From: Gracilaria gracilis
Lineage: Eukaryota; Rhodophyta; Florideophyceae; Gracilariales; Gracilariaceae
Direction: 5' to 3'
DNA: 64,000 nucleotides
Assembly: GCA_030374805.1 (NCBI GenBank)
Contig: JARGSG010000212.1
Location: forward strand, 124,001 to 188,000
The notes under the pieces were generated by a model. That model ran no database searches, was not told the origin of the DNA, and was given only the letters and a program-made list of their open reading frames with translations. Positions 10,640 to 22,164 of this stretch are shown in pieces; position 1 is the stretch's first letter, and each line of letters starts with the position of its first letter. The position numbers and the translations under genes were made by a program.

Positions 10640-11623
10640 TCACTCATCTATACCTTCACCTCCTGTATCGTCAATCGTCCTCACCCTCTTGGTGGGTTTT
10701 CCAAGGTCCGGATCCCTAGCAGGCCGACGTTTCCCCAACCTCAACTTGCGTTCCGCTAATAAATTTCCCAATATCAACTTGTAGTCGTCCGAGTCCTTGG
10801 CAAGGAGTTGCAGTAGTTTGTAATCGTTTTCCGTATCAGCAAGTTTTTCATTCTGTTGTTTTATTCCCATCAATACGTCATTGCCTACATCCACTTTTTG
10901 TGACAACTCTTGCAATGTCTTATTCATATTTGAGCTTTGTCTCTGCAGTTGCTCCACTTGCTTCATCTTCTTTACACCTGGAGGGCGAGCTTGGGCGGGC
11001 TTCATCTTGTTACAGTTCAATGGCAGAATTTCGTTTTCGCTACTGGTAGCCATATCACTTGCTCTCTCTTCGCTCTCAATCTTTTCATTGCTGCTGGAAA
11101 CAGCATGCCCTACGCCGTCTTGATTGATCTCTCTAGGTTCTTCCTTCACATGCTCTGCCTCCAATTTGGGCTGTTTGGAGAGGTATACCGCAGCCGTTTT
11201 GAATTTAAATGGTGGTACGTACTGATAAACACCACTTGCATCCTTCCGTTTTGCTCGTTTCCTGTAAATTTCCATTGTCAGAGACTCTACGTTTTTTTCT
11301 GGTACCCCAGATATTCGTTGAGATAATACTTTGTTTTCAGCAGCAATATAATGCTGCGATTCCCGCGCCAGCTGTGTCCATTTGCAACGTAGTGAGTCAC
11401 AGCTCCTGTTTATGTCAAACGTGTTATGACATATATCAGCAATACCATTCCACATGTTTGTTTCTGTTTGATTTGCTCCCTTCATCGACTGTGCTACCCA
11501 AGCCTTTGTCAGGTTCAGTGCTTCTACACCACCCGGGTGGGGATCTAAGCTTGTCACCTGAGCCAACTGAGTGTATACAGAATTATAGTAAATAATTTTC
11601 AAATAATATAGACAATGCTTCAT
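10640..11623 (-). CDS. Myb/SANT-like DNA-binding protein of the Harbinger element
   Basis: ORF of about 327 residues from ATG 11623; the frame is open to about 11659 without another ATG, and the true N terminus may lie in an upstream exon. The segment LTKAWVAQS...NMWNGIADICHNTF, then NRSCDSLRCKWTQL, is the trihelix/Myb-like domain found in the second protein of plant PIF/Harbinger elements (NAM-associated type). In that superfamily this protein binds the element ends and brings the transposase to the nucleus. The middle is low-complexity and acidic, and a coiled-coil-prone stretch (QQNEKLADTEND) and a basic Lys/Arg tail follow. It converges on the transposase at 8980-10398. The frame has no internal stop, so with the transposase this is the best preserved DNA transposon in the window. 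Confidence 0.75.
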   Translation of the reverse strand: MKHCLYYLKIIYYNSVYTQLAQVTSLDPHPGGVEALNLTKAWVAQSMKGANQTETNMWNGIADICHNTFDINRSCDSLRCKWTQLARESQHYIAAENKVLSQRISGVPEKNVESLTMEIYRKRAKRKDASGVYQYVPPFKFKTAAVYLSKQPKLEAEHVKEEPREINQDGVGHAVSSSNEKIESEERASDMATSSENEILPLNCNKMKPAQARPPGVKKMKQVEQLQRQSSNMNKTLQELSQKVDVGNDVLMGIKQQNEKLADTENDYKLLQLLAKDSDDYKLILGNLLAERKLRLGKRRPARDPDLGKPTKRVRTIDDTGGEGIDE

Positions 11624-11950
11624 GGGAGTGCATTTAGAGTGCTCTTGTAGCCACTGCACTCTGAGTACACTCTAAAGACACAATAAGGACACCAACTTTT
11701 GACACAGGTATATAATCCAGAAGTAAGTATTCCAAAATGTCGAGAATCGTACAAATTATGATGGAAATACGTATCGCTTAAAATATAGAAACCGGGTTTC
11801 TGGACAGAGAGGTACCGCATGCTTTTGTCTTCTATTTGAAAACTAGATACCTTTAATGAATAGGTATTGTTAGCTTGTTATGCAGTATGTTTCCTTTCTC
11901 GTCGGTCGTATCGTCGGAATAAGTCCCTAATACCTAAACTGCGGAGAAAT
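11624..11950. other. Boundary between Harbinger and CACTA elements
   Basis: No gene. A short inverted repeat, tttagagtg (11633-11641) and cactctaaa (11668-11676), lies just upstream of the Myb-like gene. The element ends should lie in this stretch but could not be fixed by eye. Confidence 0.35.
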
Positions 11951-14900
11951 TTAGCTCTTTAGTCCTCGGAGTGTTCTAGTAGACCCGTCATAAGACGCTT
12001 CCGTGGGATTCAGCAGGAAGTCACACCGCAGCCTTGGGTCAATGAAGTACGTGCGAATGGCACCTCTCCCACTTGCTCCACCTGCAAGTGTTGAAGGATA
12101 TCTGTGTTCAACCACGCCGATATGTCTCCTCAGGATAGAAATATCTTCGGCAGTTTCCCTCTTGAATGCCTGTCCACGGCGACGACGTAGGTATAGTTGA
12201 TCCTGCTTACCCCGTTCCATTCCAGACGCCTAAGAACTCAAAAAAACTGTGTACTGTTGAGAGCACCCGAACGACTGCACTACTTCCTCCTCGAAGGTAA
12301 AGCTGATAATTCCTTCTCTACGACCATAGTATACATCCCAGGCTGCACTTGATACTTGAATTTCGACAGCCGCGTAAGACGAGGGCCTACAAGTGCCTTG
12401 ATGTGCAGACACTTCTAGAAGAGTATCTCCGTGGTTGTACCTCAGGCCACGTGCGAACCTTACATCAACAACACGTGCAACTAGTCTTTTGGCATCTGAG
12501 CTAGACAGGGAGAGCTTCCGTGAGAAGTATCCCGAAAGCAGCCTGCGAATCGTTGAACCATGTTGTCTCATTTCTCCCAGTTTTCCATTTACATATGGTC
12601 CCTTAAGTTCGTAGACACCGTACGCCGCTGCACTTTCCTCTCCAGTTTAGACATCGAAAGGGACACTGTAAAACGCCCTGTAACTTTCGGAAAACATGAG
12701 CCTTCTGTAAATAGCAGCGGCCGCTCGATTCCTCGAATGATGGCGTTGATTAACCCAGCCGATATACTTCTCTACCCAGTACTGAGATGTGTTTCGCAGT
12801 GGGCCACAATTTTGTATGCTCTCTGGTAGATGGAGTTGTAGATGGAAAACATATTTTGCAAGACGAACCCTAGACAAGTCATGGCCCACAAAGTATCGCT
12901 CGTAGTCCTGAATGAACTCTTCAACTATAGAACGCAGTTGCTCTACTTCGTCTGAATGGATTGAGGTCCAGAAGAATTTGTCCACTACTTGTACGAAGCG
13001 GTGGAGAACGTCCAGGTACTGTCGCGAAATGAAGCCGTCGAAAATGATCAACATATAGCACAATGTAAACTGCTTGTGCTCTGCAGTTTTCCATTGCCTG
13101 AAGGCAGTGAGTGGTCCTAGAGAGGAGGATACTTGCGGACTAACACCATTCTTGAATGAGACGATCTCTTCACCTCATATTTTCACAGTTGTGTTGCTGA
13201 GATCACACGCCTCAGAATCGCTGGTGAGTATAAAGTACAGTAAATGCGCTTGCACGTTGTAACAAAGGTGCATTATGTAAATTGGGAACGAGTGATAAGG
13301 AATCATTGTTGGCAACCTAAGTAGCACAGATCTGTTCTGAATGCCAGTGTCGGTAACGACCTTCTGTTGTTGACGTTCGTTTGAGGCGTTATCAAGTTGG
13401 CCGAAAATCGTTTCGATAGATTCCCGGGTTCTCAAAGTCGGATGAAATGATGAAATATGGTCAATATGGGATGAGCTCTCTATAGATCTATCAGAAAATA
13501 TCCACAACGAAAAGTAGTAATGTGAGGAATAGACACCTCTCATTTCACAGTAGCGCCATGGGAATCTTGCGTTGTGCCCGGCCAACCCTGCCACTTTCAT
13601 CAATGCTGCTAAATCAGTTGTGACTAGAGGCAAATGTATTCTCACCCTTCTTTGGTTGCCATCGAAAAAACGAATTGGGATACCACCGTCCTTCTGGCTT
13701 TGTAACACTTCATTCACTAAGGGTATGAAGTATGACTGCAAGTCCTTAGGCTGGCTTTCATCGGTAATAATTGAAAGTCGAAGAACGTTATGAACCTGGT
13801 ATCTATAAGAAGGAGCCAAGTTTAGCAAAACCGCCACCAGTGGCCACACATCTCCACTCTTGTTCTTGAAAGCTTGAAATCCATCAGTCGATACCGTTAT
13901 GTACACATCGAAAGATATATCTTCCTCTTCAAATATTCGATTAGACAGTTCGTGATAAAGAGACCCATCAAAGTAATCACGTAGTAAGCCAGGTTCGGAA
14001 TCTCTATTTACAATGTACCAGTACAGCTGCAAAAATTGTTTCTCATTTGCCACCATACGCCTTATTCGTGGAATCAGCTGGATGTACTTGTAACTACCAA
14101 GCCTTTCTTCACCCTTCTCTGGCTTCTGCTTACCACAAATGGTGCACCGCAACGCTGGACTTGCCTCTTGGAGAGTGGCAAAACAGCAATGACCGCGACA
14201 AGTATCGTACTTCTCTACTGAAGACGTTAATCCAACCACCCTCCCCATGATATCTACGACTATGTTCCACTCCTTCATTGGCGCACTAATCACTTTCAAT
14301 AAGTCGTCCATCACAAAATTAGAGAGCGCGTGCTTGTAAAACAGATCAACCCATTGCTTATTACCCCTTATCCAAGTCAAATTCACTGATTCCTGCTCTT
14401 CAGCAAACCCATATCCATCACTGACATTTTCAGTATCGAAGTAGTTTGACAGTGTCGACTGATTAAAAGATTGAGCTTCTAAACTCGGAAACGTAGCATC
14501 GTAGCATTCTACAAAATGCGGCGGTTCATTTGGATTGAAAATCTCCGTTACACCTTCCAATTCTTCGTCCTCATCGTTTCCCGTGTGTGATGCATTCTTT
14601 TGTTGTGACATCGTCCTTCAGTGATGAGAAAATTCTTCAATCTCATTTTCTTGGTTCTCATGGAATACGTATACCGATGACTCAAAAAGTTCCGATTCCC
14701 GGATTGCCAATCCATCGGAATGCAATGAATCGGGAGGAAGTGGTGAACGTCTTGAGCACACCATTGCAGTACTGACGGATTCTCCATCTGTATCATGTTC
14801 TACCAGAGATTCATATATTTCGAAATCATACTCTTGTGCCCAGTTGCTCACTTTGGGACCCCACTTAAAGGGGCCACGTCCCATATCCGCTCGCCTCTTA

Positions 14901-15010
14901 TTCGCGTTTCTTCTGTGCCCGAGCATAGTAGTCCTACAAACAGGTATTCCTAGGGGACAGCGACATTCAAACCACGGCGGACATGCGTATCGGGGCTGCT
15001 CATTATCCAT
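11951..15010 (-). pseudogene. CACTA (En/Spm) Tnp2-type transposase with four in-frame stops
   Basis: One reading frame of about 1,020 codons runs from ATG 15010 (open to 15049 without ATG) to 11951, interrupted only by in-frame stops at 14618-14620 (TGA), 13175-13177 (TGA), 12647-12649 (TAA) and 12230-12232 (TAG). No frameshift is seen. The N terminus has a Cys-rich segment (CPPWFECRCPLGIPVC), as in Tnp2 proteins. The core carries FDVYITVSTDGFQAFKNKS with VWPL following, which matches the conserved TDG-F-P/A-F block of the transposase_21 family. Further on are HNVLRLSIITDE, GLAGHNARFPWRYC, and the late block VFHLQLHLPESIQNCGPL. In live elements this nuclear protein excises the transposon. The stops can all be reached from CGA, CAA or CAG by a single C to T change. 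A divergent gene starts at 15246. Terminal CACTA repeats were not located. Confidence 0.8.
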
Positions 15011-15245
15011 CCTTATGACACAATGTTTTCGAACACAAGTTCCATGCACTCGATAAGGACTAAAGTCAGATGAGGTTGCCTTTCGATTTCACTTGGTAAG
15101 CAATATGTATACCATATTTTGCGCACTTACAAGAGAAAAAGAGAGCGTATTTTGAGAACTTCTTCCCTTCGAAGGCTTCTCCGTCCAAACAAGATATTCT
15201 GATGCATTCACTGGAATAAGTCTCGTCTTTCTCTGATACTCTGAG
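15011..15245. promoter_or_regulatory. Divergent intergenic region of the CACTA-like element
   Basis: About 235 bp separate the two head-to-head genes of this element, which is expected to hold both promoters. No clear TATA box is seen on either strand. Confidence 0.35.
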
Positions 15246-16752
15246 ATGGACTCCACTCGCGATAGGGCTGGCGATGTGATAGAGATTCTAAACCACCAAG
15301 AAAAACTAATCATGGGTGTGAAAGAACAAGTTCGAGAGCTTTCGGAGAGTCGCCGGGTGCTTCTTCCTCAAACTTACCTTCACATAATTCCAAAGCCCAG
15401 ACAAGGCGCAGATTTCCGAAGAACATTGAGCGTTGCCGCTTGGATACGGAAAGAAATAGATACGTATAATTCAAGGAGGGCACCCCATGAAGCCAAATGC
15501 ATGCAATTTCCCAATGAAGTTGAAAACGAACGCCTCAACTGCGATGCACTTCCAAGCTTAGAAGGGATTCTCTACTACCATCTTGGTCCCGATGTCGTGG
15601 TTGCAATGACTTGGGAGCAAGCATATTCGAAGTACCCCAGAACCTGTGAGGTTATTGTTCGTGAAGCTGCAAAGATAGTTGACTTGATGGTTTTTGCTCA
15701 AGCTTCGGGTCAATGGGCAATACGAATGCTGATCACAGATAAAATGAAATCGAAGAAGAATACTGCAAGCAGAACTGCAAACCCCGCAAATGCAGCTCGT
15801 GGATCCAACTCAGGTACATTCAATCCTGCTGTTGACTTAAGTACCTCAGTAGCACGTAGTGCTGCGATGCGGAGTGATTCGACAGCACCGCCTCTCTTAT
15901 ATCCCTCCATTACCGCTCTCCTGCAGACAAATGTTGAATACTCACCCATGGATACAAATCCACAACAAAACGAATCAGTAGCAGTTTCAAATCGCACATC
16001 CCAAAGCGTAAGCCTGACATTGCCTTTGTCCTCACCTGGGCGGGATTCATATTATCCACTAGCATCAGCACCACCTTCTGCGGTGACTCACGCTCAAAGC
16101 CGGGTACTACCAACGTTTTCATATCCCACAGGAATGTTCTTCAATCAAACTCAGCACTATCTTCTACTGCAAGTCCTGCAGCACTAGCTGGAAAACAGCC
16201 ACTGTTGAACTGTACATCCTCGGTTGCTCCTGCTCAACGTACTCTTTCAACTTCAATTTCCGCAACAAGCCCCCTGGCACTAGCTGGGGGGTGCAAAACC
16301 AAACCAGTCGTCGGTGTACGCCATTTTTTTCTGACACAGGTGTCACAGATTGTGGTTCAATTCAACGTAACAATAGATTGCAGTTAGAACCTGAAAGTGT
16401 ACCTTTTTCACAAGATGGAGTGACTCACCAGATTAGAGGGCTCTCGAATATTTGTCCGCAAAATAGGTCGCTTCTGACATCAGCTCGCAATATGACACCG
16501 TCCTATTGCATGGGAGAAGCAATTGAAGCCAATGAATATGTTGTACAGCAAAACAACATTGAAACTGGAACTCATCAAAACAGTTCTAGCACGCTTACAT
16601 GTAGCGTAAAAATTCTATTCAAAAGGTCTCAAGTCGAAGGTTTTGGTGAAAGAGCGGGATACTGCCTCAACAGGGAAGGAAGTCCTTTGGAGTTCCGAGA
16701 AAACGCAATTTCGCACACGGCGTCCCCCACGGAGAATGAAAATAGAGCTTGA
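15246..16752 (+). pseudogene. Second protein of the CACTA-like element, unrecognised
   Basis: Starts at ATG 15246 and is open for 313 codons to 16187. Similar Ser/Thr/Ala-rich sequence then continues in a second frame (about 16130-16290) and a third (16291-16752), so at least two frame changes or unseen introns are present. The N-terminal 170 residues look folded, with a helical start (EVIEILNHQEKLIMGVKEQV-like) and blocks AWIRKEIDTYNSRRAP and EVIVREAAKIVDLMVFAQ. The rest is disordered. I recognise no domain. Position, head to head with the Tnp2-type gene, suggests the accessory DNA-binding protein (TnpA role) of the same element. This is inference from placement. Confidence 0.5.
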
Positions 16753-17574
16753 ATCATTCATCCATTGTTAAGTGATGCGGGACGACAAACCCAAATGGAG
16801 AGAGAAAGATTGCCTCTAGATGTGGAAAGACGGACACAATGTAATATGCGCGATAACCAGTTCTCATCTCAAAGGCATCTTGAAACGAAAAGTTAGGGTC
16901 CACGTCCTCCTCCACTCCCGCGCTCAAGAATAACACCATTGAAAGCGAGAAGAGGTTCAAAATCATTGAAGGGACGGCGTTACAAACTGCGGAGAATTGC
17001 TTTGTACAATACGATTGGGGTTTTGCGAGAGAGTTATGTTTTCCTCCCCCGTATTTTACTAGTGTTGGCCTCTATAATTCTGATAGTCCGTTGCCGAACT
17101 CACTTGTAGATTCTCGTGAATAAACCGTTATGTTGAGAACAGTACCAGACTCGGTACTCTGCTTACATGCATCATAAATCCCAAAAGCGTGAAAGTGTGT
17201 GCTAGGAAAATAATATGAACCTCTTGGTCAAGTACTTGAGATAGGAGAATTTGTAAGCATACTTACATAATGGGATCTGGAGTGCAAGTGCAACGCATAA
17301 ATGAAACAACCACAATTGCTAGTTCTTGAGAGTAACTCCGATTTAAGCTCCTGTAGCATACGCCTACTTTTTCATATCAAGTGCCTGGATTAAGTTTTGG
17401 TACGAATGGATGCTGTCATGCCCACATAAAAGAACACAAACAGAAGTTAAATGCTCACAAAATAGGGCTATTTCAGTGATGAAATGTGCAGCGGTACACA
17501 ATATCTCACTATTTTCTTGTGATGGTATGTCCAGAATGTATGCCACTATATCGGCCACCAGTTAGCACGAAATC
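16753..17574. other. Gene-free spacer
   Basis: No convincing coding sequence. It contains tactagtg ending at 17064, a possible CACTA-type right terminus (TAGTG), but no matching left end was found. A 13-bp word aaactgcggagaa occurs here (16984-16996) and at 11936-11948. Confidence 0.35.
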
Positions 17575-18560
17575 TTACGGCAAAGTTTTTATTTCATGAT
17601 GAATAGCGTGGTTCAGCTTATCATTCCTTGAGATACCATGCTGAGCATTCAGCTCACGGATTGGGGCCTTTTGTGTTCTGTTTTTGAAATACAATGGCAT
17701 AACATCAGTAACTGCGATATCTGAGCTGAACCAGATCGGATAGGGGATGCCCTGGCCCAGCAGTCTTACGCTCCCTGCTGGTGAGCTCGTAGATGAGCGA
17801 TATGAGCAGCTTGTCAATGCCCTGCTTCGAATGAGGCGGGAAGGTTAGAATACAAGCGACGTGGAACTTGGATTGTATTGTTGGGCATTACTTTGACAGA
17901 AATCCAGCTAGTTCGCCTTTGTGAGTAACGAAGTAGAACAAGAAAGGAGTACCGTCTCAGAATAGCGTTTTGTGATCGACGAAACGTTTTGCAAGTAAGC
18001 AAAGAACTTGACAGTAGCGTGGGCTCGCTATTGAGTCTGTCTCGTACACATAAATACGTCGGTTGATGTTTTCGTAAATAAAAGACCCTGAAGAAGTGTT
18101 CCATGTGTGACTGGAGAGAGGCAGCGAGAAATGGAGTTGGGTAAAGACAAAATGCAGGCATTTGCCACAAACGTACACCTTGAGAACGTTGTCAGGGATC
18201 GGAAACGGGGAATGGTGCCATGCGTCAATGAAATAAGGACTGAGAATAACTTTTGAGATGCTCTTGATCTTGAAATTCTTGAGCTGTTCAAGTTCCATGT
18301 GAGCAAGGTCTTGCACGTAGAGATTTTTGGAGACGAAGTTGGAAGCGTCCTTTGCGCGTCTTCGAGCCTTGGTGAGCTTGAACTCAGGTTTCGCGGTGAC
18401 ATGGGACGAAAGACCTTTCTTGACGGCGTTGAACCTGACCAGGGTTGCTCGAACGAGCTCGTGGGCGTAGGCTTATCTGTCCAGGCGCTTTTAGCGACCC
18501 ACGAAGTAGATGGAGACTGAATAGCGCGACATGGGGTTCGGGGGGACGAGCGTGACAGGC
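17575..18560 (-). pseudogene. MYST-family histone acetyltransferase pseudogene
   Basis: Read on the minus strand, similarity to Esa1/TIP60-type MYST acetyltransferases runs through several frames. A chromo/Tudor-knot remnant YFVGR-KRLDR lies near 18500, broken by two TAA codons. FIDAWHHSPFPIPDNVLKV and CGKC of the zinc finger follow, then YCQVLCLLAKRFVDHKTLF ending in a TGA at 17957. In the next frame PFLFYFVTHKGELAGF, then after another frame change FHVACILTFPPHSKQG, then HPLSDLVQLRYRSY. The last piece is IRELNAQHGISRND. The catalytic Cys of the CILT motif remains, but the acetyl-CoA loop, normally Q/R-x-x-G-x-G, reads SKQGID. Intact family members acetylate histone H4 or H2A in NuA4-like complexes. 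At least five lesions show that this copy is dead. It lies head to head with the HemW-like pseudogene. Confidence 0.85.
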
Positions 18561-19180
18561 TAAACCTCAGAGGCGACCGTGCATTGAAATCGATTGGAAG
18601 AACGGCTGGGTCGGGAGGCGCGAGTGACCAGCTAGCAGCGGGCATTTTGTACTCGCGGTTGAGCTGCATAACACGCGCAAACACGGGCAGAAGCTGTTGT
18701 GGGCGGGAAGGCGCAAGCAACGGCGACACCACAAGTCGCTCACCTGCAGCGGAGCCAGAGATCAGTCGTACTAAATGAAGCAGTTAATACGGACGTGCAC
18801 GGTCGGACGGCTGCATATCGGTGGCGGGCTGCGGACAGCAGCAGCGACAGAGGCCGGGAGGCACCAATGCGGCTCCGCGCGGCGCGCGTCGTAGCCGGCT
18901 GCACACACGCGCCATTCCGAATTCCTGCGCGACATAAGGTTAGGCTGCCTCGCTTGCAGCGCCGCGCACGAGCTCTGGCGCTATGATGCTGCGACCGCGT
19001 GCGCGCACAGCCTCGCGAGCAATCCACTGATCGCGCTGTAAGCCACTGTCAGAGCGCCAATCAGTTGGCCCCGCCTCGTCAGTCACGTTTGAGTCCTTTT
19101 ATTCTGTCCAAGAGCGGCCGCCTCCGCGCGTCCTGCGCTCGCGCATCTTCGTGCCCAAGTCTACAGACCTGAGCTCCATC
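18561..19180. promoter_or_regulatory. GC-rich divergent region between two host pseudogenes
   Basis: Separates the MYST and HemW-like genes. The left part may still hold the MYST N terminus: an open minus-strand frame from about 18670 includes MPAASWSLAPPDPAVLPI. The right part is rich in CpG (gcgcgc, cgcg runs). It is probably a former bidirectional promoter; no TATA box is evident. Confidence 0.4.
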
Positions 19181-20549
19181 ATGGCGTCAGCGCGACTAGC
19201 GTTGCTGTCGCCGCGCCCGCCGCTCCTGCCGCTGCCGTCAACCTTGGTGTGCCTCCACCTTCCCTTTGTTTGCAGCGCTGCGCGTACTACGCTTTTCTCG
19301 TCATCGTCACTACGCAGTGTCCTGCCGCGTGACCTCCGCCGCTGCACGTCGAGTACGCTTAGCTGCTGCATTGCCATATATTTCTGCTCTCTTCCACTTG
19401 TATCGCCGCCCGAGCCCGCAACGGTGCACGCTCTATCTCGGAGGTGGCGTGCCTTTGCTGTTGCATCCACAGCTGCTGCAATGCCTTCTGCAAACCCTGC
19501 GGAAGTATGTGTTTTTCTGGCCGCCCCTCGAGTTCACCTGTGGGATGGACCCGGCCACGTTTTCGTTTCACACCGCCCATCATTTCGCCCTAGCCGGCGT
19601 CAATCATGCCTCGGTTGGCGCCCAGACTTTCGACGCGCACTTGCTTAGGCTCACCCGTCGCGTGCACTCCCCAACCCACATAGCCGCTGTTGTCGATGTG
19701 CTTCGCGGCGCCTCCATCTCCGACGTGTCTCTCGACCTTATTGCCTCCTTGTCGCACCAGACCGCGCACACATGTCCTTCTACCCTCAAAGAAGCGCTCG
19801 CGCTCCAGCCTGACCATATTTCAGTCTATGACCCCACTCTCGAACCCGGCACATCTTCTGGACGCAACTATTCGTCTGGCGTCCCCCCTGTACCGCACGA
19901 TAATTTCTGGGCGCAGATGCTTATCTATGCGTTCGAAACGCTTTCCAACGCCGGATACCATCAATAAGAAGCTAGCAACTTTTCCAGAGTACATCCGCAG
20001 CGCGACTTTCGATCACGCCACAACCTTGCGTACTGGAACAACCAGTCCTTCTTCGCGTCCGGACTGGGAGCTACCAGTCTCATGGACTACGTACGCTTCG
20101 CGAGGCCTCGCCTCTTAAGTCAGTATCGGGAGTATGTTAATAGGCTGCACGGTTTTACAGAAAGCTCACCAACCCTAGAAGAACAGCAGTTGCTACGACA
20201 CGCCGCATTTCAGGGTGTTCGTGTACAGATTCATCTTGAATGCATGGAAGAATATCTTATCAAAAGATTCCGTTTGATATCTGATGGTGTCGACTTTCAG
20301 CATCTTAGAGCCACCTTTGAGCCCGAGGCGGAGAATCGTCTTAGGAATGCAGTGCAGCAATGTAGTCATCTTGTGGACGAACACCTTTTTGTTCTCGAAT
20401 CCTGCTGTGCAGAGGGTGATGTCGTGCGCCTCATTGAGGAAGATGCCTTGCTTGAGAACTCTATTGGGATCGATTTGCTCCGGCATGCCATATGGAAGCA
20501 CGTCGAACCTCAGATTACAGAACCAAAACATTCAAGAGCTCCATGGTGA
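19181..20549 (+). pseudogene. HemW/RSAD1-like radical SAM protein, broken
   Basis: From ATG 19181. Family features in order: a damaged radical SAM Cys cluster (LHLPFVC in one frame, RCAYYAF in another near 19240-19300, with Tyr at the last Cys of the cluster); YLGGGVPLLL (GGG-P-S/T motif); SVGAQTFDAHLLRLTRRVHS (family S-IG-QSF...LGR-H); DVSLDLIASLSHQT; ALQPDHISVYDPTLEPGT; GYHQ-stop-EASNF; RHNLAYWN; and FRLISDGVDFQHLRATF near the C terminus. HemW binds heme and a 4Fe-4S cluster and resembles coproporphyrinogen oxidase. The TAA at 19965-19967 replaces the very conserved Tyr of the QYEISNF motif, and at least one frame change lies at the Cys cluster. Length matches the family, so it decayed as a full gene. 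Confidence 0.83.
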
Positions 20550-21100
20550 GACATCCCCCACGTTTCGTCGCAGATTAAGTGTTACGACATGGATAACATT
20601 TTATCCTTACGAATGCGAAACATACAGACTCGTCACCTTTTGAACGGATCGGAGCTGGTGCAATGAAGGTGCGGCTCACGGCGACAGGTCGTTCTAAGTG
20701 TGAGGCTCTATCTCCGTGGAGCACACTACATGACTACAAGAGTAGTTTTTTTCAAGAAAGTTCAATTATGCAGTGGTCTGGTTTTACTGTCGTTTTCAAT
20801 TCGAAAAAGAGCGCAAAGCTCTGCTTAGCACGAAACGATGTGTTTCATATTTTTGTGTCTTCTGTTCTTCAGGTGTCGAATTCATCATCCTAAACATGCG
20901 AATATGCCGCAAAACGTTTATCTCTTCCAACATGCAAAGATGCCATGATGGTTGATGAGAGACGTTATCATTCCTGGGTCTAAATTGTTGCTGCTTTTCT
21001 TCGTAACACCTACATAGTTCTTTTTTCCCACCTCTTGAACGATTTCGTTGTGGTGGCATTCTGTATCTGTATTTCACGCGTGCAATCAGCGAGCTGCTTT
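20550..21100. other. Spacer downstream of HemW-like pseudogene
   Basis: No gene supported. Short open frames are present (20663-20893) but lack any recognisable motif. Confidence 0.4.
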
Positions 21101-21181
21101 GTGCGATGCGTTCTTCTCGCATGTTTTATTCTGACCCTCACATCCATATCGAACGCTCATTGGCACCATGTAGATCACACA

Positions 21182-21285
21182 GGTAAGTCTATAGGAGTTT
21201 TGCATACACAGGCTGCATGTTTATGAAGTTTGGGTATTCATATCATGTGGCTGACTTCATTCTTGTCATGTCTCATATGCGCAGA
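21182..21285 (+). other. Spliceosomal intron
   Basis: Donor gtaagt, branch-like ggctgac 34 bp before the acceptor, then pyrimidine-rich sequence and gcgcag. Splicing gives HVDHT-DEEIDG in frame. Confidence 0.75.
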
Positions 21286-22074
21286 CGAAGAAATTGACGG
21301 TATGTCCTTAGGCGAATTGCTTCATATTGAACAGAATCTTCGTCAACAGAATGGTGCGGTTGAGAAACATGTGGTATCTCTTAAAGGGGGTATTGAGAAG
21401 CTCCGTCTAAGACAGGAGAGTCTAGAAGATCAAAAGGACAAAGTAGGCGAGGCTAAAAGCTGGGAGGCAAGGCAGAAAGAGTCTCATATCAAAAAACTAT
21501 ATCGAGCCAAGGCAGAGATGAAGGCAAAGAGTCAGCAGATTATGCTGCTTACCAAACAAGCTGAAACACTCCGTTCCAGGATTCATGATATGCAAGACAA
21601 TATAGGTCTTGAAACAGAAAGCGACTGGAGCTTCAAGACAAGTACCTCCATCCTTCCCTTCGGGACCTGGTTCTCAGTGAAGCCGCTAAAAAAGGTCCAA
21701 TGTCCGAGCACCTAGCCAATAAGACTGTGGATGCTATCATTCCGGAGATTGAGAGTGGTCTACGTGGATTGCAGAAAGTTGAGAATCAACTTTATCATGC
21801 TTCACCGATTGCTGGTGTTTTCACACTGTTTTGCATATATGCACTTGCTCTTTCTCTGGTTTTCACATGCGTTTGGTACTTCATGATTGCTTATCGCATC
21901 ATGACTTTGCGTCGAATGCTTTTTATGGCAGACGTGAGTATCTTGGTTATCTGGTTTCTTATTTGCATTTGCTATGGGGCAATCCTCATTGACCCGCTCG
22001 AGGCCATTGCACGAGAGCATGGTAGCGTCACCAAGTTGGTGCAGATTCTAATTACGGCCGGCCTAATTGGAAAC

Positions 22075-22164
22075 GTAGGTCTAAGATGCCCTGCTCTTTG
22101 CTCCAACGTGAGTCGCAAAGGACTGACTTAATTATTTCTCGTTGTGTTCGTTGCTCAACATTAG
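22075..22164 (+). other. Spliceosomal intron
   Basis: 90 bp, donor gtaggt, branch-like actgactta, a T-rich tract and acceptor acattag. The exons join at a codon boundary and the hydrophobic segment continues across. Confidence 0.75.

Noticed and set aside
8564-11950. Terminal inverted repeats of the Harbinger element
   Set aside because: Only a short direct similarity (tattgttag) is visible on the two sides; no inverted pair or 3-bp TTA/TAA duplication could be fixed.
17052-17064. TAGTG at 17060-17064 as the right terminus of the CACTA element
   Set aside because: No matching CACTA start with the same 3-bp duplication was found on the left side, so the end is unproven.
18028-18732. Open minus-strand frame of 234 codons as an independent Ser/Pro-rich protein
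   Set aside because: From about 18500 downwards the MYST similarity is in the neighbouring frame; this reading is mostly its shadow.
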